A stretch of DNA of 64,000 bases from Liopterus haemorrhoidalis. Its lineage: Eukaryota > Arthropoda > Insecta > Coleoptera > Dytiscidae. This document shows positions 9,607 to 20,150 of the stretch, piece after piece (position 1 is the first letter of the stretch; each line of letters begins with the position of its first letter). The notes under the pieces were generated by a model. The model did no database searches. It worked only from the letters and a program-made list of their open reading frames with translations, and had not been told where the DNA came from. The stretch is from NCBI GenBank assembly GCA_963971575.1, contig OZ020625.1:16336829-16400828 (forward strand). Direction: 5' to 3'. Both the position numbers and the translations under genes were made by a program.

Positions 9607-11028
9607 ATGGCGACTACCCGGAGGGATAATTTTTCTTTAAATTCCGCCAAAGTTGAGAGTAAACTCCGTAAAAAATCAAACAAGAGACCTCGTCGTGATG
9701 CTCAGTCATCCGATGAGGGATGTGCAAGGCCTTCTGCAAAGAAGGTTGACAGAACTGTGGAGTTTTGTGCGCCAGTGCCTCGTTTTCTTGTTGTGAAGGT
9801 GCAAGAAGAGGGAAAGTCTTTTAAAGAGATGTCCCCCTTCTTTGTTGCCCGAACGCTGGGAAAAACGTGTGCAACTGGTATAAGATCGGTGCGAAAACTG
9901 TCGGATGGTACATTGCTTATTGAATGCGAAACTGAGGCTTCTTCCACGCTCCAGAAATGTGAAAAGTTTGGTGAGTTTCGTATTTCAGTACAGCCACATA
10001 AGGCACTGAATACTTCCAAAGGCGTCGTAACGGATCGTGACCTTGCGTATGTTACGGAGGAAGAGTTTGTGCAGGAAATGGCATCGCAAGGTGTCGTGGA
10101 ATGCAAGAAGCTCAACCCCCGGAACGGCAAGCCTTCGATCTCTATGGTGGTGTCCTTCGCTGGCACCAAGTGTCCAACATCGGTAAGGGTGGGGTACAAC
10201 GTTTGTAACGTTCGCCCCTACTACCCAAACCCGATGCGATGCTATAAGTGCCAGCGTTACGGTCACACCTCTAGTCGTTGTGGCAAATCTTCTATATGTG
10301 CCAACTGCGGACAGGACCAACATGATGTTGAAACCTGTCCAAACGCGGCACACTGCGTAAATTGCAAAGGGGCGCATGCCTCTACTTCACGCCACTGCCC
10401 AACGTACTTAGAGGAGAAGGCTATCCAGGTCATCAAGACGCACGATAGGATACCGTATTTTGACGCCAAGAGGAAGTATAAAGAGACTGCGCCGGTCACT
10501 TTTGCGAAATCCTTCGCACAAGTGGCAGCAAAGAAGACAGCAAGCGTCCAGACACAGACAGAATCAGTGCCTCGTCCGACAGTTAAAGCGGTAGGATTTG
10601 CTGCGAATAATTCCGGAACAGAAAAGGTGGCGGAATCGGTCCAAGAGACTAGTATTCAGACCCCACAACCTGGGGGATCGGGTCTGAATAAATCCCCCTC
10701 GCCTAAAGGAGAACGCACTCAACCTCAGTTCTCCCAACCACCTAAGGAGAAGACCCCACAGTCTTCTCCACAAACGAGAAGCGACCAGAGAATGGTCGCT
10801 TCTACAAAACCCTCATCAGTTACTCCTGAAAAGGAGACTGATAAGGGACCCGTTGGTTCTCACTGGATACCAGTGAGAACAAAACAATCAAAAAAGGAGT
10901 CCAGTGTGTCCACCAAGGCACCAGGACAAACAAGTGAAACCGTGGCCGAGAAAATGGCTGTAGACCCGCAACCTAAGGGTAAACCAAAGATCATCAGGTT
11001 GCGGGGTAACTCCCCTAAACAAAAATGA
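9607..11028 (+). CDS. LINE ORF1, Gag-like protein with CCHC zinc knuckles
   Basis: Intact 473-codon ORF from ATG 9607. A basic N terminus (SKVESKLRKKSNKRPRR-like) is followed by an RRM-like middle and near residues 200-265 by three cysteine knuckles: CYKCQRYGHTSSRC, CANCGQDQHDVETC and CVNCKGAHASTSRHC. The C-terminal 180 residues are low-complexity, rich in Q, S, P, K and T. Such proteins package element RNA into RNPs. The stop TGA overlaps the ORF2 start as ATGA (11025-11028), a layout that suits termination-reinitiation. Start choice: first ATG after the stop-rich 5' UTR. Confidence 0.85.
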   Translation: MATTRRDNFSLNSAKVESKLRKKSNKRPRRDAQSSDEGCARPSAKKVDRTVEFCAPVPRFLVVKVQEEGKSFKEMSPFFVARTLGKTCATGIRSVRKLSDGTLLIECETEASSTLQKCEKFGEFRISVQPHKALNTSKGVVTDRDLAYVTEEEFVQEMASQGVVECKKLNPRNGKPSISMVVSFAGTKCPTSVRVGYNVCNVRPYYPNPMRCYKCQRYGHTSSRCGKSSICANCGQDQHDVETCPNAAHCVNCKGAHASTSRHCPTYLEEKAIQVIKTHDRIPYFDAKRKYKETAPVTFAKSFAQVAAKKTASVQTQTESVPRPTVKAVGFAANNSGTEKVAESVQETSIQTPQPGGSGLNKSPSPKGERTQPQFSQPPKEKTPQSSPQTRSDQRMVASTKPSSVTPEKETDKGPVGSHWIPVRTKQSKKESSVSTKAPGQTSETVAEKMAVDPQPKGKPKIIRLRGNSPKQK

Positions 11029-14000
11029 CTGGTCCACTAATCCAGTGGAACTGTAACGGTGTATATCAGCGCTACGAAGAACTGCGACTGTTACTCTCCA
11101 ATTTAGCGCCTTCGTGTGTTTGTCTGCAGGAAACAAATTTCACGGAAACCGACACATTCTCTCCTCGAGGATACTCCGTGTTTCGCACGGATTTCCTTAC
11201 GGGGGCAAGAGCATGTGACGGCGTGGCAATTCTCGTTAGAGACACATTGTACCACGATCCTGTAGACATTGACACTGAGTTGCAGGTCGTAGCAGTTCGT
11301 GTTGCACTTCCCCTCCAGGTGACGATTTGTTCTATCTACCTTCCCCCTGGTGTTCGAACTGACATCCGAGATGTCGTGAACATCATCGATCAACTCCCAC
11401 CACCCTTCATACTACTAGGCGATTTTAACGCCTACAATGTATGTTGGGGATCGGTGCGGAACGATCGACGGGGACGTCACCTGGAGACTATGTTGAACGA
11501 TTTGAGTTTGAGCTTTTTGAACGACGGCAGACCCACGCACTTCTGTGCAGCAACGGGTACATTCAGTGCCATAGATCTTAGCGTCGTTTCAGGAGCCATC
11601 GCTCCGTTGTTCAAATGGGACGTGCATCACGACCTGTGCGGTAGTGATCACTTTCCAATCTTCTTAAGGCCTCTGTTCAATACTGTTACCGAATCCCGCT
11701 GGCCACAGTGGGTTCTTCGGAAAGCAGATTGGACCAAGTTCGCAGAATCATTCTCTCACGAGGATATTCCGAACTTGAGCGTAGACGAAGAGGTGAATCA
11801 TTTCACGGATTCCATCACGAGCGCGGCTGAAAGCAGCATACCGCTGTCATCCACTCAGCCCCGTCGAGTTCCCGTTCCCTGGTGGAACGAGGAATGCGAC
11901 TTGGCGCTACGTGAAAGGAGACACCTCTTCAATACATTCCGTCGTTGTCCAACAGAGACAAACATGATAGCCTTCCAACGAGCGAAAGCTCGTGCTAAGA
12001 GGATTGTGAAAGAAAGCAAGCGCGAATCATGGCGCAAATACGTATGCACCGTTACAGTTGCCACTCCAGTGGCCAAAGTTTGGGAGAAGGTCCGGAAAAT
12101 ATCCGGTCTAAATACAGCTACAGCCATTGCTGGTCTATCGGTAAATGGTAACGTAGTTACCTCAGCGGTCGAAATTGCTAACACTTTGGCATCTAATTTT
12201 GCGTTCAATTCTAGCTCTGAACATTATTCAGTTTCTAACTCGTAAAGCAGGCCTCGAATCTATACCTCTAAATTTCTTTTCTAGGAATGACGAGGTATAC
12301 AACTTGCTTTTCTCTCGTGAAGAGCTAGATAGCGCGATGTCAAAGTGTAAGGATAGCTCTCCTGGTCCAGATGCGATACATTATCGTATGATCCGAAATC
12401 TTCCGGAATCATCTAAGTCTAGGCTTTTGAATGTCTATAACAGGATATGGACTGAGGGCAAGTGCCCGACCAAGTGGAAGGAATCTCATATAATTCCTAT
12501 CCCCAAAGTCGGGAAAGATAAAAACTTGCCCTCTAGCTATAGACCAATATCACTGACCAGTTGTCTCTGCAAGCTCATGGAGCGAATGATCAGCAAGCGT
12601 CTGATTTGGTTTTTAGAATCAAACGACTTGCTGGCCAACACACAGTGCGGCTTTCGCCGTCACCGCTCAACAGCAGATCATCTGGTCAGACTAGAGACAG
12701 CTATCAGGAATGCTTTCGTTGAAAACAAACACCTGGTAGCTGTGTTTTTCGATATTGAGAAAGCCTATGACACTGCATGGATTTATGGTATTCTCCGTAC
12801 TCTGCATTCCTGGGGTCTCCGGGGACGCTTGATGTTCTTTATAAAAGACTTCATGTCGAACCGGCGCTTCAGGGTGTGGATCGGAAATACCTTGTCACAA
12901 ATGTTCGCACTGGACAATGGGGTCCCACAGGGCTCCATACTGAGCGTTACGCTATTTTTAATTGTCATTAACGGTGCAGCTTCATGTATTCGATTACCTG
13001 TACAGAGTTCGATATTTGTAGACGACATTGGTATCTTTGTCGCCGGACAAAAGACTAGTACAATCGAACGTCAGCTTCAGCTGACTATCAATCGTCTCGA
13101 TACATGGGCAACCGAAAATGGCTTTAAATTCTCGACCAGCAAAACTGTATGTGTCCATTTTAGTAGGAAAAGGGGTGTACATCCCAATCCTACACTCACA
13201 CTAAATGGAGCACAGTTACCATTTGCCGATACTGCCAGATTTCTGGGTCTCGTGTTCGATAGCCGTCTATCTTGGCGGGCACATTTTTTGTCCGTCAAGA
13301 AAAAATGCCAAAAGTCGCTCAATTTGTTGCGGGTCCTCAGTCACAAGACATGGGGTGCAGACCGCACTGTCATGTTGCGTTTATATCGTTCTTTAGTGCG
13401 CTCTAAGCTGGACTATGGATGTCTAGCTTATGGGTCAGCTAAACACCAAGAGATAAGAATTCTTGACACTGTACATCACACTGGGGTTAGATTGGCCACA
13501 GGTGCATTTCGCACCAGTCCAATACTAAGCCTGCTGTGTGAAGCAGGCGAACCGTCACTGTACAATCGTCGTAAAATTCTATCCTTGCGGTATATAGCTG
13601 CACTCAGTGCCAAGCCAGATCATCCCGCGTATGACCCTATTCTACAAAATAGGCATACAGAAATATATGACAGAAAACCAAGAGCCAATAGGCCTTTTGG
13701 TCTGAGGACTTTCGACATTTTGGGCGATATTGATTTTAATATGCCTGAAATGGCAAGTTTCGTTTTGTGTGCTGTTCCACCATGGACGCTACCGCGTCCA
13801 CTTGTGAACCTCACATTAACTAGGTTTGATAAAGATACTACGTTGCCTATCGAATACCAACATGAGTTACAAAGAACACTGGTCCCTAGGTTCGAGGATA
13901 CTGTCATTTTTACTGACGGATCAAAATCCGGAACCAGGGTTGGGTGTGCGTTCGTTGTTTTGAATCCACGCCAACAGTTTCAGTACCGTCTGCACTCCAT

Positions 14001-14715
14001 AACGAGTGTGTACACTGCTGAGCTGTACGCTATTTTCAAGGCCCTGTGTTTTGTTTCGTCAGAGCAAAGTCGGTCAAGTGTTATCTTGACGGACTCGCTG
14101 AGCGCTCTGAACAGTATCCAAGATCCAGATCCAGTGCATCCTCTTGTACTGAAGATCCGGTTGCTACTCCACAACCTGAATGCTCAGAATGTGAGGGTAG
14201 AGCTGTTTTGGATACCGGGACATGTTGGTAATAAAGGCAACGAAGCGGCAGATGCAGCTGCAAAAGCCGCCTCTCACAGACCTATGATTGATGTGAGTTT
14301 CGTTTTTCCAGATGACGCAAAGAGTCATCTGACACATCTGGTTTTAGACATGTGGCAACATGAGTGGAGCCGCACACAGAACGTTAAGTTACGACAGATT
14401 AAGGGAGACGTTAAACCATGGGGTTCTTCCTGCAGGATTAACCGCAGGGAGGAAACCGCCATCACACGCCTTCGTATAGGTCACTGTTGGTGGACCCATG
14501 GACACCTCCTTCGAGGTGAAGAGTCCCCTGTCTGTGAGACGTGTAACACAGATTTATCTGTGTTACACATTTTAACCGAATGTGTACAGTTCGAGGATGT
14601 CAGGGAGAGGTTAGGCCTGTGCTATGACCTGTCAGTTGCCTTAGGTGACGACAGAGTACTCATGGACAGGCTGATACTCTTCCTGAGAGAATCGAACTTA
14701 CTGTTCTATGTGTGA
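11025..14715 (+). pseudogene. LINE ORF2: endonuclease, reverse transcriptase, RNase H; single frameshift
   Basis: Frame one (11025-12245): AP endonuclease with LQETNF, ILLGDFNAYNVCWGS and GSDHFPIFLR. A one-base shift at about 12220-12240 moves to the next frame: SSPGPDAIHYRMI, LVAVFFDIEKAYDTAW, NGVPQGSILSVTLF and catalytic SSIFVDDIGIFVAG (FVDD rather than the usual FADD/YADD). RNase H follows with IFTDGSKSG, YTAELYAI, LTDSLSAL and WIPGHVGNKGNEAADAAAK (D-E-D-D all present). A CCHC motif (CETCNTDLSVLHILTEC) ends the protein. Otherwise fully open, so inactivation is probably recent. Confidence 0.85.
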
Positions 14716-15031
14716 AGTCTTGCACCTTATTTTAATGTGTTTCTATTTATTGACTGTGATATTTGATGGTAATTGGCCCCTTTACAGCCTCTTACCATCA
14801 CCCTGAGTCTGTTCAAATTTTCGAACAGACTTTTTATATTATTTATTTGTGTTTGTCAGTGCAAGATTTCTTTTATTGAGTATGCGTATTTTTAATGATT
14901 TTATTTATTTATTTATTTATTTATTGTCTAAATTTTTATTTTTAATATATAGTCTAGTCATTTAGATGGGCTGCGTTAGGCGCAAATAGCCTTTGTTGCT
15001 GTGCGCCAAAAATTTCAACTAACTAACTAAC
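14716..15031 (+). other. 3' UTR of the I-like LINE
   Basis: Non-coding, with a (TTTA)n stretch at about 14903-14925, the inverted pair GTCTGTTCAAATTTTCGAACAGAC near 14807-14830, and the terminal CAACTAACTAACTAAC at the target duplication. Confidence 0.6.
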
Positions 15032-16196
15032 CAAGATTTGAAAAGATTAGTTCTGGAGTTCCACAGAGGTCTGATTTAGGACCTCTGCTTTTTATAATTT
15101 TAATAAATGACATTTCTGAGTGTTTTTCAAATTCTAAATTTGTAATGTTTGCTGATGATTTGAAGTTATTTTTAAAAGTTAAAACCACAAATGATTGTAT
15201 CAGTATGCAACGTGATGTTGAGAAATTACAGGAATATTGTTTAAAAAATAAGTTAAAATTAAATTTGTCTAAATGTTTCAAAATTTCATTTACCAGGAAC
15301 AGAAATGTAATAAATTATAATTATAAGATTCATGATACTCCTATGTTAAGGAAATTAGGGATCTAGGTGTTACATTGGATTCTAAATTAATATTCAATGT
15401 ACATATTAACAATATTGTAAAGAAGGCATATCAGATGTTGGGATTTAGAAGGAGAATGAGCGAACCCTTCAAAAATAGTTCTACGGTATTCTCTCTTTAC
15501 TTCACTTTAGTACGTACTCACTTAGAATTTGCCTCAATGTGCTGGTCCCCTCAATATTTCACATATATAAATCGTATTGAAAAAATTCAAACTGAATTCC
15601 TAAAATATTGCGATTTTAAATTTCCAAATAACAATAACCATTCGTTACTATCTCTAGAGAACAGACGTACTTTACTTGACATGACTTTTTTTTTATAAAA
15701 TTCTTAAAATTGATTGCCCTGAGCTACTTGCCTTGCTAAGTTTTCGTGATCCTCCTTATCCGACCAGAAGTAATGATCTATTTTGTTTACCATTTAATAG
15801 GACTAATTATGCTTTTAATTCTCCCATTAATAGAATATGTTTTATGTTCAACAAACTTTCAACTTCCGAATCATTTCCCGACATTTTCGACACGAGTATA
15901 AATGTTTTTAAGAAATCTCTAAATAAAATCTTACATTAATTCTCTTATTACATAATTCTGGACTATCTTACATAAATACCTTAAATAAATTATTACATTT
16001 TTTATTTATATGGTTTTACAACTTTAACTTGTATACACGAAATTTTTGTATAATATGTAATTGGTTTATATTTTATTGTTTTATGAATTACTGATTCGAA
16101 TATTTAATTTAATTTTATATGTTTTTCTGTGCTACACTATTATTGGGATTCCTCCTGTTGTGTAGCCTATTTTTGTAAATAAATAAATAAATAATA
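15032..16196 (+). pseudogene. Jockey-like LINE, second half and 3' UTR
   Basis: Continues the RT broken at 8904: SSGVPQRSDLGPLLFIILIN, catalytic FADD in VMFADDLKLFLK (about 15145), LKLNLSKCFKISF, then after a frameshift near 15360 LGVTLDSKLIFNVHI and RTHLEFASMCWSPQY. Frameshifts also lie near 15695. Coding similarity ends at about 15939 and a 3' UTR runs to the (AAAT)n tail at 16177-16196. Confidence 0.8.
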
Positions 16197-16198
16197 TA

Positions 16199-19100
16199 AT
16201 GTCAATATATGCTAAACCTAAACATAAAATTTCAAAAAATTCCTGGGCTAATATTATCAGTCAAACTTCATCCAGAACAATTTTTGCTGGCGATTTAAAC
16301 TGTCACCACGCAGCTTGGGGGTGTGTTTCAACCGATAAAGAAGGCGAAAACTTAATAGAAGCAACTGATCTGCACAACCTCTGTATTCTAAACGATGGTT
16401 CACCAACATTATGTACCAACCCCTACCAACAAAAATCTGCAATTGATCTTTCCATATGTTCTCCAACACTCTACTCAAAATTTAACTGGCGTACAATTCC
16501 TGATACTCATGGATCTAACCATTTCCCATTGATTCTTGAAATAGGTAACAAACCGGATAAAATCACAGTTAATCCAAAAAATAAGTGGAGAGTACAAGAT
16601 GCTGACTGGGTATCTTATAATCACACAGCACACAACTTAGCTAAAAAATGCAATTACACCGACGATCACATTCACAATTATTATAAATTTATTAAAATTA
16701 TAATTGAAGCATCTAGTAAATCAATTCCTAAAAATCAAATAAAAACAATCAATCCACATCGCATTAAATGTTGGTGAGACGAGGAATGCGAAAAAGCTGA
16801 GCAGGAACGTAAAGACGCATATAAAAAATATAACATACAAAAAAATGTAGATAATTATATCACATGCCAAAGAATGGCCGCCAAAGCCAAAAGAATTTAT
16901 AAATTGAAAAGAAAAAATAGTTGAAAATTTTTTTTAAACACCTTAAATAAAGATACCCCCGCTAAATCTATCTGGCAAAAAATTAAAAACATTGACCACG
17001 GTATCAACCCTTCTCCTACAAATACTACCTCTGCATCTTTCATTATATTAGAAGAATTCTTACAAAAACTGGCTCCCCCCATAGCAGAAAATAATGATTA
17101 TACTGTAAATATAACAAATGCAAATTTAACATCGGAATTAAACAAGCCATTCACATTCCCCGAACTTTTAAACGCAATAAAATCATCATCGAATACTTCT
17201 CCAGGACATGACGAAATACGCTATCCTATGATTCATCACCTTCCGAAAAATATGAAAAAAATATTATTAAATATATACAACAAAATTTATGATTCTGGCA
17301 TAACTATTCCTGACTGGAATAAATACAACATAATCCCGTTGCTCAAACCTAACAAAGACCCGCACAAAGTAAATTCTTACAGACCTATTGCACTATCATC
17401 ATGTTTACTTAAAACATATGAACGTCTGATTAAAACTAGATTAGAATGGTGGCTAGAATCTAAAAACATTATCCTAAATTGCATGTTTGGATTTCGGAAA
17501 AATTGCAGTTGTTTAGATAGTTTAGCTACTCTGTGCACAGCCATTCAGAACTCTGCCAATAATTATTTAACTGCTTTTTTGGACATCAAAGGGGCTTATG
17601 ATAACGTTTGATCAGATACACTAATTAACAAAATGTATAAATTAAAAATACCATTTAATATAATTAAATCAATAAAAAACAAAATTAAGTCGCGCATTCT
17701 TTACATAAAACACGCACAAAATATGATAGGACCTAGAACATCCAAATTAGGTTTACCACAAGGGGGTGTGTTGAGCCCCATTTTATTTCTTATTTATACT
17801 TTTGAACTGGTGCAAGTACTCATTCCTGAAACAAGTTTTTTAAGTTATGCAGACGATATGTGCTTATACTGCACCTCAGCCAACGGAGTGACCGAGCGCA
17901 TTAAGTCGTGCGGTTTTAAACTAGTAGAAACAGTCAGGACTGGGCGGTCGGTGGTTGGAGCCTCCTTCGTTGGTAATATTATTCGGGCGAGAATAATATG
18001 TTTACATTACTCTCATTTTCACAATCATTCACCACTTATCCAGGTGTAGGAGCTCGCCCCCTGGCATCGGCGATTAGCCTCGTTGCAGAAATAGCCCGAT
18101 GTAAAATAAATAAATAATATACTGCACCTCAACAAAATTTTCAGTTACACAACATTCTCTGAATATAGGTATGCGTATAATAATTGATTGGCTCAGAAAT
18201 CACGGCCTAGAACTATGTGCGAATAAAACAAAAATAGTATGTTTCACGAGACACCGACAAAATTCTCTCTCTAAGTCACTAAATTTGGGAGGAATACAAA
18301 TTAACCTGGTACTAGAAATTAAATATCTAGGGATGCATTTAGACGCAAAATTAAATTTTAAGTCCCACATTCGTAATCTCGAAAAAAAATGTGATTCAGC
18401 AGTTAATATGCTTAGAATAATTTCTAAGCAAAAATGGGGTGCTGATGTATCAACAGTCATTACGTTTTATAGGTGTAGAATTAGATCAATTATTGACTAC
18501 GGTTGTACAGTGTATGGTTCTGCAACTAATAGTTTATTAGAATTACTAAATAAAATACAACATAAAAACCTCAGATTATGTATCGGAGCTATGCAATCAA
18601 CACCTAAACACAGCCTACTCGCTGAATGGTACGAACTCCCTCTTAATATAAGAAGAAAAACGTTATCAAACAAATTCTGGCTGCATACATATGTACACCA
18701 ATAAACTATATATCCTCGCCGATAATATTATACACCTTTCAACTAAATGTCTCATCTCCCCTTACTGGCAACGCAGAATACTACCTCCTCTAGTGAATAG
18801 TTTCTTGAGTTACAAAGTTTCAAAAATTACTGTTGAAAGAAATTTTAATCTAACATGCTTCTTATATCCACTAGAATTCTATCTTCCTAATAATATAGTT
18901 GGTTCAGAAATACAAATAAAAAACAATAATATCCTATAAAATTAATCAATTCAAAACTCGGGAAAACATACGAAATATATACAGATGGATCAAAACAAAA
19001 AGAAGGCACTGGATTTGCCATATATGATCCCCAAACAGAAAAAGATTTTATGTACAAAACAAATAATACTGTTAACATATTCTATATAGAACTTTTAGCA

Positions 19101-19840
19101 ATATATCGCGCTACTGAGTATTTATTAAACTTACACATTCCAGATTACAATTCAGCCACTATTCTAACAGACAGTCTGAGCTCTATTCAAAAATTAAAAA
19201 ACCCAGGATTCACTAACAACCCCAAAGTAATATATAAGATAATAGAAAACATAAATATAGCCAAACATAATAAAAACATTGAGGTAAAAATTATATGGAT
19301 CAAAGGTCACGCGGATTTAAGGGCAACATAATAGTCGATTCTAAAGCTAAATTAGCAATAGAACAGGGTGCAATTGAACAAGTGTTACATTTCTCAAACG
19401 AAAATATCGCGGAAACAAAACTTAGTTATCATAAAGCATGGCAAAATCAATTTAATATTACATCAGAGGAAAAAGGTATATTTTCTTTTAACATACAGAA
19501 CACCATTAAAACACCATGGTTTAGTAAAACTCCTATTCCAAAAAAATATGTAACAGCGATATCAAGGATGAGATTTAATCATACAATGTGTCCTGCACAT
19601 CTTTATAGATTTAACTTAATAGAATCCAACATATGTCCCTGCTCACAAGGTTATGAAGCCGACTTGAATCACTTATTTCTATCATGCAATTTGTATCAAA
19701 TCCAACAACAATTGTATAAAATATTAACTGAAAACAAAATAACTCTACCAACAAATATTCAACTAATACTTAAAACAAAGAACGAAAAAAATTATTACGC
19801 TTTATTAGAATACATGAAAAATACAGCTATATACGTGTAA
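16199..19840 (+). pseudogene. I-like LINE ORF2 (endonuclease part, RT, RNase H), decayed
   Basis: Motifs in order: FAGDLNCHHAAWGC (endonuclease), VNSYRPIALSSCLLKTYERL, AFLDIKGAYDNV, GLPQGGVLSPILF and catalytic LSYADDMCLYC (RT), then IYTDGSKQKEGTGFAIYD, LTDSLSSIQ and IKGHADL (RNase H), and a C-terminal CPCSQGYEADLNHLFLSC. A SINE at 17879-18117 interrupts the RT just after YADD. Three in-frame TGA codons (about 16775, 16921, 17609) sit where Trp is expected. Frameshifts lie near 18700, 18940 and 19325. Inactive. Confidence 0.8.
17879..18117 (+). mobile_element. tRNA-derived SINE inserted in LINE RT
   Basis: 239 bp flanked by a 14-bp duplication TATACTGCACCTCA (17865-17878, 18118-18131). The head has a Pol III A-box-like GTGACCGAGCGCATTAAG and a B-box-like GGTTGGAGCC; the 3' end is (AAAT)n. 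Removing it rejoins LYCTS to TKFSVTQ in the RT frame. The tRNA relation is inferred from boxes only. Confidence 0.8.
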
Positions 19841-20150
19841 CTCAAGATATATTATATTATACATTAATGGCAACGCATTATCCTTTATTAACTTTAATTA
19901 CCATATTAATTTTCCCCGAATATAATGGCAACGCTCTAATTCTTTTATTTTAGTATTGTTAATTTTTTATTTTATTTTATTTATTTTTTTTTCAATTTAA
20001 TGGCAACGTATTTAATACAGAAATATAGATAAAATATTATTTTACAGTAACTCTAAATAGCTCCAGACCAATAACCTAGTAGCTAAGGTCCGACTAAACA
20101 AAAAAAAAAAAACTTTCTGTAGTCAAAATTGGGTTTAGAATTGGTAAATT

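Larger units (their letters stand above)
8905..15031 (+). mobile_element. I-clade-like non-LTR retrotransposon, full length, one frameshift
   Basis: A 6.1-kb element with 5' UTR repeats, an intact ORF1 (9607-11028), ORF2 (11025-14715) broken by a single frameshift, a 3' UTR and a short (CTAA)n end. It is flanked by a 13-bp target duplication (8892-8904 and 15032-15044). Deleting it with one duplication restores the host LINE frame. RNase H in ORF2 and CCHC knuckles in ORF1 support the I group. Its codons are clearly more GC-rich than the AT-rich flanks. Confidence 0.85.
16197..20112 (+). mobile_element. Second I-like LINE, 5'-truncated, with poly(A) end
   Basis: Starts directly in the (AAAT)n tail of the preceding LINE, inside the endonuclease domain, and ends in a 12-13 nt A-run at 20100-20112 that abuts the 3' end of the zinc-finger gene on the other strand. 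The 3' UTR holds three copies of TAATGGCAACG (19866, 19923, 19999). It differs from the first I-like LINE and is much more AT-rich. Confidence 0.75.

Noticed and set aside
16775..17611. Alternative genetic code with TGA read as Trp
   Set aside because: Intact genes in the window (zinc-finger, REC8-like, element C, LINE ORF1) use TGG for Trp and stop normally; the TGAs occur in a decayed LINE.
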